From Metopolophium dirhodum (Eukaryota > Arthropoda > Insecta > Hemiptera > Aphididae): a DNA stretch of 64,000 nt. How positions within the stretch are numbered: position 1 is the first letter of the stretch; each line of letters opens with the position of its first letter. The stretch is from positions 30,006,393 to 30,070,392 of the forward strand of contig NC_083568.1 in assembly GCF_019925205.1 (NCBI RefSeq), written 5' to 3'. The notes under the pieces were generated by a model that was not told the DNA's origin, searched no databases, and was given only the letters and a program-made list of their open reading frames with translations. Below, piece after piece: positions 22,014 to 34,975 of the stretch. Made by a program: the position numbers and the translations under genes.

Positions 22014-23330
22014 GATTGTTTACACTGTTTTTTTTTTTTTTTTCAAATCGTTATAATCAGGGCTAGGATTTGTATGCAATAAAAAACGGTAAAATATGCA
22101 TTTTATTTACCAAAATATGCAAAAATATGCATTTAAATTTTTATAAGATAAACACAAAAATATAGTTACAAAAAAAAACATTTTTTTGTTGAAATACATC
22201 AGTGATTAGCTGTTTGTCTTTAGGGTCACGTTACCAGTTTTTCAAATTTTTCAGAATTCTATAAAATTTGAAAATTAAATTTTATATTTTAGTTGCCACT
22301 TCAATTATAAGACTTTTACACTAATCTACTACCTAATACCTATTTAGGGGGGGGGAGTTGATAGGGTGTATTATATCGAAAAAAATCGACTTTACGGGAA
22401 TAACGCTCAAGCTTTGTAGAATTGTCGGATTCTGATGACTTTTTTTTATCTGAAAGAAGAAGACTTCCTACAGCCCACACCAATCTCTGATTTTGTATTT
22501 TATTTCAAATAATTGTGTTAAAAAATTTATAAAAAAATGCTTTTTATCTTGTATTTTTTTAGACATATTATAAAGTTTGAGAATGAAATATTGAAAAACA
22601 GAAATCGATGCGGGCTGTAGAATATTTCTCTCTAGCAATTAAATAAAAAATTATGAAATTTGGTTGATTCTATAAGGTGGTATCATTATTCCCGCAGAAT
22701 ATATTTCTGAGGACAAAATGGCATCGGCATCGGGCGTCTTAATATAATATAATTGAGAAAAAAATAATTTAGAAATAAATTTTATAATTCACATTCACTA
22801 CGAGTGTTACATGCTACGATCACATATTTTTTCAAATTTTCGAAAATGAATGTCAAATTATTTAATCTTTTATCGCATACCTATTGTATCATAGGATTGT
22901 ATTTATAAAAATAAAATTTATGTTTGACAAAAAACCAAGTATTATGAAATTTACTATAAAACATTTATTTTTCGCATTCTAATAATCAAAATGTACAATA
23001 ATATTCATTTTATTCAATATATGCAATAATATGCATTTCATCCAAAATATGCAAAAACATGCAAAATAAAAATACCACCATTTATCTCATCATGAGGTGA
23101 TTCGTGGACATTACTGACAAAATCAACAATCAGAAGTCGCAAAAAAAACATGCTTTTGCATATTAATCCTAGCCCTGGTTATAATAATAAGTACAAAGAG
23201 TCAATTAATTAAAAAATATTAAAAATAATAATAATTATGTGTGATTGTATACACTGTTTTTTAATCGTAATAATAATAAGTATAAAGAGTCAATTAATCA
23301 AAAATAGTAATAATTATGTGTAATGCAATG
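22014..23330. repeat. Tandem duplication split by a hAT insertion
   Basis: GATTGTTTACACTG plus a T-run at about 22013 is mirrored by GATTGTATACACTG plus a T-run at about 23243. AATAAGTACAAAGAGTCAATTAA near 23185 recurs as AATAAGTATAAAGAGTCAATTAA near 23275. Removing the hAT element at 22058-23177 restores an ordered two-unit tandem array. Confidence 0.65.
22058..23177. mobile_element. Non-autonomous hAT element with ATGCAAAA repeats
   Basis: The perfect 8-bp duplication GTTATAAT is at 22050-22057 and 23178-23185. Termini are CAGGGCTAGGATT on both sides in inverted orientation. Both subterminal zones carry repeated AAATATGCA motifs (about 22090-22130 and 22990-23065). The 1,120-bp interior has no transposase frame. 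Confidence 0.85.
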
Positions 23331-26300
23331 TGCAAGGTCGTCGCCAGCTCATAGGCAGTCTTGACATTTTATCCATACGGACTCAATTCGAAGATATTAC
23401 GATAATAGGCTGGACTCAATTCAATATCACCGTTCGTAAGATACTGCAGCGCAGGTTTTCGTTTTTATAGGCAGCTGCTTTGGTGTATTAAACGTTTTTG
23501 GAACTACAACGGCTGTGTGTAACGAAACCTGAAGAAAATATCATTGCAATAACAGTGAAAAGCAATCGGACGGATTTTTTTGATTTTTTCATCGCAATAA
23601 TAACCAAAATTTCACGCACGAGTATTTTATATTTTTACCTATGAACGGCGCACAGTGGGAGGATTTGACGTTTTACCGCGACAAAAATGAAAAAAAAATA
23701 ATATCAAAATATAGATAAAAACTACGTAAATAACATTTGTTATTTTCTAATGGTCTTAAAATAGATACTTATCTAAATTTTTATACGTTTATAACAATAC
23801 TATATTAGTAACCAGAGCGACGCCGCGACGGAATAACCATCATTGCCTAGCTATTTTCTACACAGTACAACACGGTTAATGTTAATGATGTTTTCAGTTT
23901 TACGAAAAAATCTTAAATTATTAAATTTTTTGAGTTTACATATTTTATACAATTGAAACTACTGGACAAGGTTGAAGGTATGTAATAGTTAATAATAATA
24001 ATTCATTTAACCCTTCAACTAAAAACGAAATATTAAAACTGCAATATTACGAAATACCAAAATAAATAATTTATTTTATAACTAAATCGATCTTCAAAAA
24101 AAAAAAACAGCGTAAATTAGCCCTCTGATTTTTATCACAATATGGTATAAGTAAACTTACTATAAAGTCAATTTTAAAATAATATGATCTGCCCAAAGTT
24201 GCCCATTCGATGTGTAGTTATTTTTATGGGTATTACATACCGTGATTTATCCAATGCGCCGAGGGGTCCACAACGTCCGCGACACTTAAACCCGTGTTCC
24301 ATCCATAGTCGTTCGTTCTTGTGTGATTACATTGAAAACAATATTAAAAATTGCGCACGTAGGTATAGTAATAAATAATATTATGCGTTTACCCGTCACG
24401 CATTCGTCCGTTATGAATCGTATATTTTATTCGTAAAATATTCCAAGTCGATAGTAAATCGATCGTAGCCCATCATAATATTATTGTTGCAAAACAAAAA
24501 TAGATAAATTAATGTAAGTCAAAATCGATATTTTCAATAATATAGTCATCGTCTTTTTCGGTGTAATTTTCTACACAATATATGTATATATATATCTATA
24601 GTGTATTTTAATTAACAATCAGCTGATAATCGTTGACCGTTACATTACAGTGTCTACGTCCTATCTATTTAGGTATACTTTTCCGCGGAGTTTCGACGTT
24701 TTATTTCGAATACAAATTATATATTATTATATTACGGTATAGTGGGTACTGTTATTACATCGGCGCGGCTTGTGCACAGATTGTATAACTTCTCGTGTAA
24801 TAATAAAATTAACTTTTAGCAAAATGTACATTAAAACAGAAAACTTTAAACTTAATGCGAGTGGGAAACAATTCTCTTCACTCAATGTTCTCGTGTGACG
24901 TCGTGTTAAAAGTACGTACGTACAATTTGTTTTAACGATAATAGTCTGCGTAGGTAGTCGTACAGTTATACTCGCAAAACTTTAACCGGCGTGTTGGTCG
25001 TGAATTTCTTTTTTTGTTTTTATACGATCACAATTATTATTAATTACTGACTAATCGTACTACTTAACGCGACTGTTAACGCGTTTACACCACATACATA
25101 TTATAAAATTAAAATGTACATGCGGAAGTGTGGTGCTCGGACCAAAACTACTACTACAATTATAGGTACCTTCCTATACTATTGAGACGATTTTTTTTCC
25201 TAATGTACGATATTAATTGTTTAAAGTCAACACAAACGAAACCGTTCAGGTAGGTGCCTAAAAAATGAACAGACCCATATTGTTGTGAATAAACTGTTAT
25301 AGATAAACACGGCATACACGACATCTTATTTCTGACGTTTTAAAGAAAGCCCCTTCCCCCCCCCGCCAAAAGAAACTCGTAAAAAATTATAGCTAACCGA
25401 GATAGAGGCGTGTTCGTCGTATAACACCAACGGCTTTTACGGCGATCGGAATGTTATCCGAATTCCATTATAACTAACACTGTCCATATATACCTATTAT
25501 GTATGTACGAAGTGCGTAAATACTAAATATAGAGTTATATCACAAATAAACATAAAATATGGCCACGCGTATCTTGTTTTTCGATTATCCCTAGGCCTGC
25601 AGACACATATTATAATGATATACATTTATTTATAACGCTTAACGCACGTAAAAACGGGATAGTCGTTTTAACTCTTTACCATATTATTATGTTCTCGACC
25701 ATTATTAAAATTGAATTTAACTGCATTTGTCAGTAAAATCAACTGAAATGGAACGTTTATCTAAACACAGTATCTTAACTATTATTGAAGGTGTTAAAAT
25801 AACCTAACTCAGTAGTCAAAAACAGGTACTCAGATGTTCATAAATAAAAACGTTTTCCCAACGTTCATATTTCATAATGATAGGTAGTGGCTCGCTGTAT
25901 TAGGCGTTATAGGTTAGGAATCCCACTAAAGATGACCGTGTGCGGTTCAAAAACGGGAGCCCGCAGGAATAATACATTTTGCATTTTTCTTATGCAATTT
26001 TACAACCAAATGAGTAAATCCATAGAACGATTGCGTTAACATAGGCATAGTTATGTACTATACTTTTTATGAAGTTAATCTGAACTGAAATCAGTAGTTA
26101 AAACAAATGGTTATACTGTTATAACTACACGGCGTAATCAAATCAACACTCCTTGGGTGGGCCCTGAGCGAAATTTAACGCTCACGTGTGTATGTAATTG
26201 ATTATCAAGTACTCAAAACAACCCCACAGTTTTATGTGTGATATAATGTGAACCCATACCGAGCAAAATGTATTTCGCCCAGTGCCTGCAGCTGGACACT

Positions 26301-27500
26301 AATGCAATTTTAAAGGTTTTCGATGCCGAAACAATATTTGTAGAATATCTCAAAGGTAGGGAGGTAAAAAAAAAAAAAAATTGACAACCGCCGTGCGAGA
26401 TGTTTATTTTGCGAATATCGAAACTTCGGACATGGAATACCCGGGAAATACCGGGAATACGTGACCGGTATACACGGGTACAGACCACGCGTAAGAATCG
26501 CAAGTGGTTCGCGATGGATTTTGCCGGTGTAGTGCATAAAGGTTTCGTGTTTATGCGGACTTTTGCAGCGCGAGGGGTAAAAAAACGAAACCATAATATT
26601 ATGGCGAAATAATATTGCTTGTGCAACCCCAACCCCGCGTCCCGTGGGTAGGTCGCGGTGTTTACATTCCTGCGAGTTTTGTTTGCCGACGACCGTTGGG
26701 GGCCTACAGAAGCCCCGCGTCAAGCATTCCGTCTGCCCCCGTCACTATATATATAATATGTCCGATAGGTATGTATTATAATCTACAACGTATCCGTTTC
26801 CCGGACGCTGTTTTCAGAGTTCAACCCTACCAAACTGCACGACGCGATCGTTTGGGCCACAGTTTTATTGTTGTACAGTTGTATAAATCACCACATTTCC
26901 ATTATATATATACTGCTAAACATTTCGTATATGCCTACTTCGCGTCATTAAAATTACTCATCTGGTTCGTTACGAGGATCAGCGTATACGCGAACAAACG
27001 CTCACGTGTAATACGCAATAATATGCGAATTACAAATTATACAGAGTGATCCACTGACCATATACGTTCTCTCCCCGTTTTTATCGTTTATTAATGAACA
27101 TTTTGTTGGAAATAATTGGTATATGTATATAGAGTATAGAACATATTATTATTAAATTTTCAACCCCGTGCACGCACCGTCCAAATTAAAATATATGTAT
27201 TTATCACGGTTTACGATGAATTCATATTCGCTATATTATTATAATAAGTTCGCTAATATAATATTATTGATACCACGTTTATCGCACGTCTGTACGTATA
27301 ATATATTATTATAATATTATTAATTATTATTTTACATCCGGGACCTCCGAGTACAGATATTGTTGCAAAATATACGATGTCGAAAATCGACGATCTAATC
27401 CGGTCATTTTTTAGTGATTCGAAAAAAATACTATCCAAGAGACTTTCAATGGTATTTTTACCAGCATACACCTATAAAAGAAGAAATTAATAAAAATAAA
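23331..27500. other. Long noncoding stretch
   Basis: No exon could be supported. Overlapping open frames on both strands at 26213-27049 lie in a locally GC-richer patch (26400-26900) but have no recognisable domain and mutually conflict. CpG density is also raised around 24700-25100. An alternating TA run is near 24575-24597. Confidence 0.45.
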
Positions 27501-27502
27501 AA

Positions 27503-28050
27503 AAGTGAAAAGTGGGTGTCGCTCGGCTGTGCAGTACGTTACAAGTGGGTCACTGTTAACGGATGGTGTTAAATTTGATTTCAATGATATATTGATATAT
27601 ATTTAAATTTTCAATCCTTTGCTATAAAAGTTGAATATTTTATAAACTTTTAACTTCAAAATCATTTTTAAATTTTAAATTTGATCAATTTTGTCAAAAT
27701 TTGAATTTTAAAGGCTTATAAAAAAAAGTGACTGTATTTTTAATATTTTTCAACTGTCGTTGTAACAATATATTAGGAGCATTGTGTTATTTTTTTTAAG
27801 ATTGTTTACCTCACGAATAAACTTTTAATGGCAATTATAGAATAAAAACTAAAATAATTGGAAACTGAAATTAATGTCCTTAAAACTAGTCATAATATTT
27901 TGAACATTTTATCGTGTACAGAAAATACTCATACTCAGTGAAAAGTTCATTACACCAAAAACCAAAATCGATTTTGTCGAAAACCAATTTTGAGTAAAAA
28001 TTACCGTTTTTCCTTAATTTTAGTTTTGTTTATTATAAAAGTTCAAATGA
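27503..28050 (+). repeat. Long AT-rich interspersed repeat, copy 1 (partial)
   Basis: AAGTGGGTGTCGCTCGGCTG and ACAAGTGGGTCACTG at 27511-27559 match 34984-35028. Later blocks (ATTTTTCAACTG near 27746, ATCGATTTTG near 27967, CGTTTTTCCTTAATTTT near 28006) match the same repeat in the same order. It is noncoding. The internal part present in copy 2 is shortened here. Confidence 0.7.
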
Positions 28051-29801
28051 CGCCGCTGCAGGTTAGGATGGGTGAACCTAACCTAACCAGTCAGTCAACA
28101 TAAATATTATATACCTAAGTATTATACCTATATTAAGTAGATAATATTACAATCCATTTTATTTGTACCTATTCGACTGACGTTGGAAACGTGTGATTTT
28201 TATCGATCCTGTCAACTGTGCGTTGTATGAGTCAAGTATCTATGTGCATAACATGAGCCAAGACGGGACTTGGTGAACGATTACAAAGATATTGATAGTC
28301 ATTTTAAGAATGTGATATGATGGATGATGGCTCTTAACGTTACACACACTCGAGTCCCAGGAAAACATCGGAAGAAATGTCGGGATTGGTATAATAAGGA
28401 GTACTTATATTACCTAAAATAGGTATGTATTTTTACACTACAAAAATATTTATCCTTGAACGAAACAACATTAATACATTTAGAAAAAAAAAATTTTTAA
28501 TTTGAAGGATATGAGGGGAGGTACTTACATTATTTGTTATTTATTTTTAATTTTGATCGAAAATATCTCATTACATCGCAACGATTACTTACGCAATTCT
28601 TACTTTTATCACACTTTTTATGTACGATTGTACGAAGAATCAATACTATTTCTACAGTTCCCCCAACGTCGATAAATATAGCCTATATACGCTGTCGTAG
28701 TTAAAATGGAAAGAAAAAAAATTGTGCTACTCAAACGTGTGACAAAAATTGTGAAAACTATATGATTAGTAAACAATTCAAAAAACATACTCATGTCAGC
28801 TAATTCTCAAAAATAATATTTTGAAAAAAGTTATTACGTTCCAAAATGATTTGATCGAACAAATATTGAAAAATAAACTTCTTGACTTAGATAAATGTTT
28901 TTACCATCAAAATTGTTCCTACAATCAGATTCACAAATTAATTTATCCAAAAAAATGATTTTTTTTTTTTATTATATACTTGTACTCAAGTGACTAAATA
29001 CATTTTAAAAAAAACATTTTAAAATATCGATTAGAACAAAAGTTCTGTCAGGTTACCTGAGGTATTAATCGTTACACGCAACACAATAATGATATAATGC
29101 GTACGCGGTCGACTTTCATTAATAATGTATTGATGTTTCACAACCTTTAGTGTGTATTTAGTGTCTTTATAGTGTATGTCTTCTTTAAAAACCATATTAT
29201 ATGGACCTCCAATCGATAAAGGGGGTGATACATAGGATTTTTTTTTTTTTACTTCGCCGTATTTATAAGATAAGAATATTCGACTCAAAATCTAAAATAA
29301 TATGCTAATACATGCATAAATATTATCATCGATATTTATTTATGACGATAATAATTATTATTTTTTAAGGAAACTACGCGTAACGTCAATGTTGTACAAA
29401 ATAATGTAATAATATTATTATCTATGTAAATTATTTTCCTCGCAGCCCGATAACTTCGTTTACACGGTAGGCAACTATTAAGATTAACTTTTAATTATCT
29501 TATATTGAATAAAGCTGTGTATTTATATATGCGTACACATTTTATGCCTTGGCAATTTCATAAAATAATATACATTAACATATAAGTACGATATAATATA
29601 ATTAATTATGATCGTTTAAAGTTTTGATTAAATAGGAACACTATCATTAAGGAGCCAATTACTTTCTCTTTTACCACTTATATTTTCTATACCACTTCAA
29701 TATATTCTTATCGGAAACTTTAAACAGTTTTATGTGACAAAATAACTTTCCCGTGAAAATCACACAATAATATAAGCTACACAGATAACCATTTCTATAT
29801 A
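28051..29801. other. Noncoding stretch
   Basis: No gene seen. At 28061-28087 GGTTAGG and CCTAACCTAACC form a short hairpin with two telomere-like TTAGG units. The 85-residue minus frame at 29031-29288 is unrecognised and contains a poly-Lys run. Confidence 0.5.
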
Positions 29802-29896
29802 CAGTGTGATTCATCTAGCATGCTCACCCCTTTTTTTCTCTTTAATAATGCAGTTATTCAAAACCTTATTGATGGAATTTTTAAATATAGGTACTT
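29802..29896 (+). repeat. Short dispersed repeat (GTGATTCA..AGCATGCTCACC family)
   Basis: CAGTGTGATTCATCTAGCAT followed by GCTCACC, a T-rich run, GCAGTTATTCAAAA and TTTTTAAATATA is shared in order with about 40915-41170, 44491-44580 and its mirror 46627-46716. It may be an end of a mariner-type element, since TACAG.GTG sits at the start. No full element is visible. Confidence 0.5.
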
Positions 29897-29904
29897 CTAA
29901 TGGC

Positions 29905-30832
29905 CATAGGCGCAACTAGACCTCTAAAACAGGGGGTGCTAAATATGTGAATGCACCACAGAGCCGTGGGGGGCTTCGCTCCCCACACCCCCTACACATA
30001 AGCCTGCAATGCTTGATAACTCAACATTTTAAAACATATATTAACACACTTCACATAAATAAAAGAAAATAAATTTATAATACTTTTTTTTACTAAAATT
30101 TCAGTAACATAAGGATACATTATAATTTCATAATTTTGTTAGTAAATAACTTATATATATATAATACATTTTAAATTAGCATAATTTTTCTAGGTTTCAT
30201 ACAATATTTATTTAAAATAGTTTCAGTGTTAAGCTGATTTAATAAATCTTTTTCAATATTCAGCAAAGATAAATTGGTAAACCTTTGCTGAAGCATACTT
30301 GATACCAGTTTTTTATCCGCCGCATTGTCGAAAAACTTCGCTCACAAGTAGCAGAGCTTACTGGAATTGTGATTGCAATTTGCAAAAGTTTGTACAAATT
30401 TGGAAAGGAATCTTTTTTTACTTTATCTTTCAAATCTTCTAGTGTAAAGTTTGGTGGTAGGCAATTATTAATAACCATCATTTCAGCTTTTAATACTTCA
30501 ATCTTTACACATAAAATATCCTATACAATTATTATAAATTAGTGGCTAAAAATAGCACGTAAGCAATATATTTCTCCGCAACGTCCTTATCGTTAATTGT
30601 CTAACAATATTATGGGAATATCCGTGTATGGAATGAATTATATTGAATTATATTATAAGACTTACGACCAAATAATTAAATATTTTTTCAGGAAATTTAT
30701 CATAATATTTAAAAACATAACATTCATGGTATTTCAATAAAATAATAAAAGTTAGATATAAAAAACAGGGGGTGCTAAATTTTAACTTGGGGGTGCTAAA
30801 GACCTTTTTGCACCCCCCTAGTTGCGCCACTG
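29905..30832 (-). mobile_element. hAT deletion derivative with transposase C-terminus
   Basis: A perfect 8-bp duplication, CTAATGGC, flanks it (29897-29904 and 30833-30840). Ends are CATAGGCGCAACTAG (left) and inverted CAGTGGCGCAACTAG (right). AAAACAGGGGGTGCTAAAT occurs as a direct repeat near both ends. The minus strand keeps the dimerisation-domain end of a hAT transposase. At 928 bp, most of the transposase has been lost. Confidence 0.9.
30190..30481 (-). pseudogene. hAT transposase C-terminal (hATC) fragment, frameshifted
   Basis: The minus-strand frame from 30481 contains FPNLYKLLQIAITIPVSSAT, then CERSFSTMRRIKNW, the hallmark of the hAT dimerisation domain (IPVSSA..ERSFS..RRIK). After RRIKNW this frame soon reaches a stop at 30260. 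A neighbouring frame continues the expected pattern (QQRFTNLSLLNIE...) toward about 30190, so a small indel has broken the gene. The 5' two-thirds of a normal hAT transposase, including the catalytic core, is absent. It is a dead fragment within the 29905-30832 element. Confidence 0.85.
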
Positions 30833-30840
30833 CTAATGGC

Positions 30841-33173
30841 CATATTACGAATTGGTGACAACTAACAAATACTATATAGCTTGTGATATAATTTCCTTCC
30901 CGTTTTAGGAATTATTGTCATCGTTTCCTGAATGGTTAGTAAACATTTCCGGTAACATATACCAAATGTCGAGAAAAATATTTGATGTGTAATAATAATA
31001 TTGAAATGACTGTGACTAAGCATGGACATACAATATTGTAAATGTTTAGCCACCATTAAATCGAAATTTTCTATTCGTTTTGATATATTTGTAAAACGTC
31101 GCATCCTGGTGACTTCATTTATTCTGTTCTGTTTTAATACCAAACCTGCTCCAATAATTTCTATAGGTATCTACCACATAGGCTCATCGTAAAATTTGTA
31201 TACTTATAGATTGTGTAGAACTGTGATAAACAGTTTTAAAAAAAACTATGTAATATGAACAGTTCGCCGGTTCACGGATAAAAGAAATAAGTAAATTTCA
31301 CCATATTTTTTCGATTACGGAAAAAAAAGTTTCCTGGGTAGTTTTTGAAACATTTGTTTTTCCTATTTTTTTTTTTATTATTATTTTAAACTACTTATAC
31401 CTATCTACGAAAAAAGAAAATACATTACAGAGACATGTTTTATTTGTTTCCTGAAGAATAGTGATTTTGACTGTTTTCTTTTATCTATACGTCCTTTTAT
31501 AATGTAGCATTATAGTCCCACATGCATATTATTGTTCCACCCTGAAGTATAGATAATATTTGTACCTATACATATTTATCTTGTAACACAAAAAAAATAA
31601 ACTGTAAGTAATCTTGTCCGTTGAACTATATATAAAAATATTTAATATGACTCGTGGGAATGTCTCGAAGCCAAAAACGTCCGATAAGAACTTCGAGTTT
31701 CTATCAATGATGAAAAATAATTGTATAATATTATGTATCATGTAAAGGAAAGTGTTTGGAATCGAACGTAGGTATACGAAAACTTATATTGTCATAGCGT
31801 CACGTTAAATTCGATTAGACGACGAAAGATAGTTTAGAACGTTTTAAAATAATTCAAACTATTTGTCCAAAGACTGATAATAAAACATGTGAGAATAATC
31901 TGAGACCTGCTATTACGCCGCGCACACGTGTGGGTTGAATGAATAGTCAAAAGGGGTAACAATAAATAGCATTTAACCGAAAGCTTTTAGAAATATTAAT
32001 TACGAAACAATTAATATGTCAGTGTTGAATTGAAGATCAAAAAAAAAAAAAAAATCAAAATACGATAATATTATAATGAGCTACGAAGTATACTTTAACA
32101 TCGAATTAATAACGAATTATTAAGTTTGAGAAAATTCGATTTTTATATCTCAAAAAAATAAAATGAAATTTTGTGCGTGCCAAAACGACGCACAAATGAC
32201 GCCAATGAGTTGACAGTCATTTAAAAAAAAAAAAGCAAAAAATGTGAAATATTGATACAAGGTTTATATTTACTATAGAATTTGAAAGGAACTTACGGGT
32301 CCTGCGGCTGGAATAACGTGCAATATAATAATATAACAATATTACGTTACGGCGTCCAACATATTACAAATTTTAGGTGGCCAGGAAAAAATGTAGACCG
32401 TTCAAAAGACGATGGTACGATAAATTTCTTCTTTTCAAATATATCCAAGAGGACGCTACACCCGCGAGCATTGTCTCCGTCCTACAAACGTACAACATGC
32501 CAAATTGTACGTTCACACAATAATACACTTTACTCTGTAAATTCTAAAATTAAGTGATTTGACCTGTTGTGAAATTTAATTAGGTAAGATTATTATCGAA
32601 GGCATGCTGTTATTGATATTTTTCATTGAGAATCAAGTCATGACTTTTTTGAAACCGTACGTTATATTTTGTAGAATTTTTAAAATGATCACAACTCGCT
32701 TAAAAAGAATAATAATATTATATTATCGACGAAAGAGATGCCCTAGACGATAGTCTTACCTTTACGCCTTATCACGGGGTGGTCAATTCACTCTAATTTT
32801 TAGAATAACAGTGTAAAATGGATATCCATAATATAATATTATGCTACATGGATAATTCGCCTCGTTGTACGTTTTGTAAGACAGAGACAACAGGTGCCGG
32901 TGTGGCGTCCTCTTTAATAATATTATTATAATATTATGTATCTCGCGTTTCAGGTTTTGTCCGATGAACAACGCGTCATCAGTCTCGACTGAACGTTATA
33001 ATAAGTACTTTAAAACGTTTAATTAGTTAATTACCAATGATGGGACGTGATGTGTTTTCTATATACTAACGACTGTGCTGCGTAAAACTTTCTTTGAAAT
33101 CCCGGTTTTAGGATATATGTATAACTATAGATATCGTGGATTGAAATGCAGTCCATACAGCCATGGTCAGATC
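30841..33173. other. Noncoding stretch
   Basis: AT-rich, with A- and T-runs near 31360 and 32040. Several short open frames on both strands have no recognisable domain. No exon is supported. Confidence 0.5.
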
Positions 33174-33181
33174 GTCTGCAT

Positions 33182-33550
33182 CAGCGGTTTCCAACCGTGG
33201 GGGGGGAATCTAATTAGAGTCTGCTCTGGTGGGAATATAGTGATGATGGAATTACGAAAATAATTATGTTATAATGTGTATAATTGAAATCACTATATTA
33301 GTTACTAAATTTACTTGCACTATTTATATTTTATTTTAATATTTTTGTTTTTATATTCAATAATTGTTAAATATTATTACTTCGCAAGTTGATTTATAAC
33401 ACATTTTTAAAATTATGAAAATAATAAAAGTAAATCCTAGTTGTTTTTTTTTTTTTAACGAAAACATTCGCCTAAACTCTAATTTAAGGGGGAATGAGAT
33501 TTTAGTACATTTATTAGGGGGCGTAAAATGAAAAAGGTTGGGAACCACTA
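33182..33550. mobile_element. hAT MITE (CAGYGGTTYCCAACC ends)
   Basis: The left end CAGCGGTTTCCAACCGT and the inverted right end TAGTGGTTCCCAACC bound 369 bp. The flanking octamers GTCTGCAT (33174-33181) and GTCTACAT (33551-33558) differ at one base. G-runs follow each end, and the right arm contains GGGGGCGTAAAATG. No coding capacity. Confidence 0.8.
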
Positions 33551-33558
33551 GTCTACAT

Positions 33559-34974
33559 CAATAGTCTGTCTGAATCGATAATTATACATAAAAATGTATG
33601 TCCTCACGTGGAATTCGATAATTTTACTGTGGATTAATTATTAATATGTATTAAATAGTGTCAAACAATATTGTGTCGGCACGTCGTCTGTCTCGATCAC
33701 GATTTAAACACCATTACCTGTACTACGAGCAGTTTTGAAGGTAATATTTATTGTAAAATACTTAAAAACATATAATATAATAAATTAACCATTAACCATG
33801 GACGGATTAACCTTACAGTTTTATAAAAAATTAAATGTTTGCGACACGTTAGTTTTTTATAACCACCGTCGGTGCAGTATTTTTTATACATAAAGCAAAT
33901 TTATATGAAAACGCTGTAATGTTTGTGATAATTTTAGTATTAAAATGATGAATGAAATTAATTTCGCTCGGTGAGAACTCGGGACATTGTATGTGACTGT
34001 TGCAATAACGTTTTTTATATAATGTTATATAATAATTTATATTGATTCCAATCTTTAATAAAATGTAGAGTGAAAAATGAGATTTTCTTATTTCGTTATG
34101 AAATTAAGTTGAAAAATATATAAAAAGAACACGATGACTTCATTGAATGACAAAAAAAAAAAAAAATGACAGTGATTGATGTAAGTGTATTTTGTTATAG
34201 CATCTTTGCATTATGAATTTATTTCGTAGCGTTGGGCAATATGTTAAATCAAAAATTCAAGTTTTTTGTAAACGTATAAAACAAATTGTCAAGAAAACAC
34301 TATACCTCTACCTATACATTATATTGATTTAATCGTAAATATATGTCTCGTAATTTTATTACAAACACCCACACACACACTTTATTATATTTAATTAATT
34401 AATCAATAATTATGTTATAGCCGTCCGTTTCGACTATATCTTTGATTTACTAAAACTGAGCAATATTTTCTGAAAATTGTCCGCGGACCACCGAGGTAAA
34501 GTCGAAGTAAATTAAACATTTATACAACGAGTGCCTGTGACATGCGTAATAGTCAGCTAAAGCACTGCAAAACGTGTTCGGCCCTAATTTTACCTATCTA
34601 TCTATAAGTGTTTGAAATCGTGTCCGTATATGGAAATGGAACAGCGAAGACATAATATACCTATTTAACATTTTGTTCGGCTTTTATGGCGTCTTATTAT
34701 ATAACTTCTTGACTCCGACATAACTCTCACAGAAAACCAGACTGCATTATAGCTGCGCACCTATCACATTTAATTAAACGAAGTCCTCGAATCCATTAAA
34801 CTGCAAAAACACACATTATACAATCACGTGAGTATAAATAACAAGAATATACGTTCTTCTCAAACGTGACATTTGCCATACTTTAATGCGTATACGTAGT
34901 GTTGACGGACATTCTAAACTTCAACTACAGTAGGTAATACTATACGAATTTATGCGCAACAATAAAATATAAAA
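33559..34974. other. Noncoding stretch
   Basis: No gene seen. A short ACACACAC run is near 34370. Confidence 0.5.
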
Positions 34975-34975
34975 A

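Noticed and set aside
26213..27049. Overlapping frames of 137-144 residues on both strands
   Set aside because: They conflict with each other, show no domain, signal peptide or splice support, and sit in a patch of higher G+C where stops are rarer.
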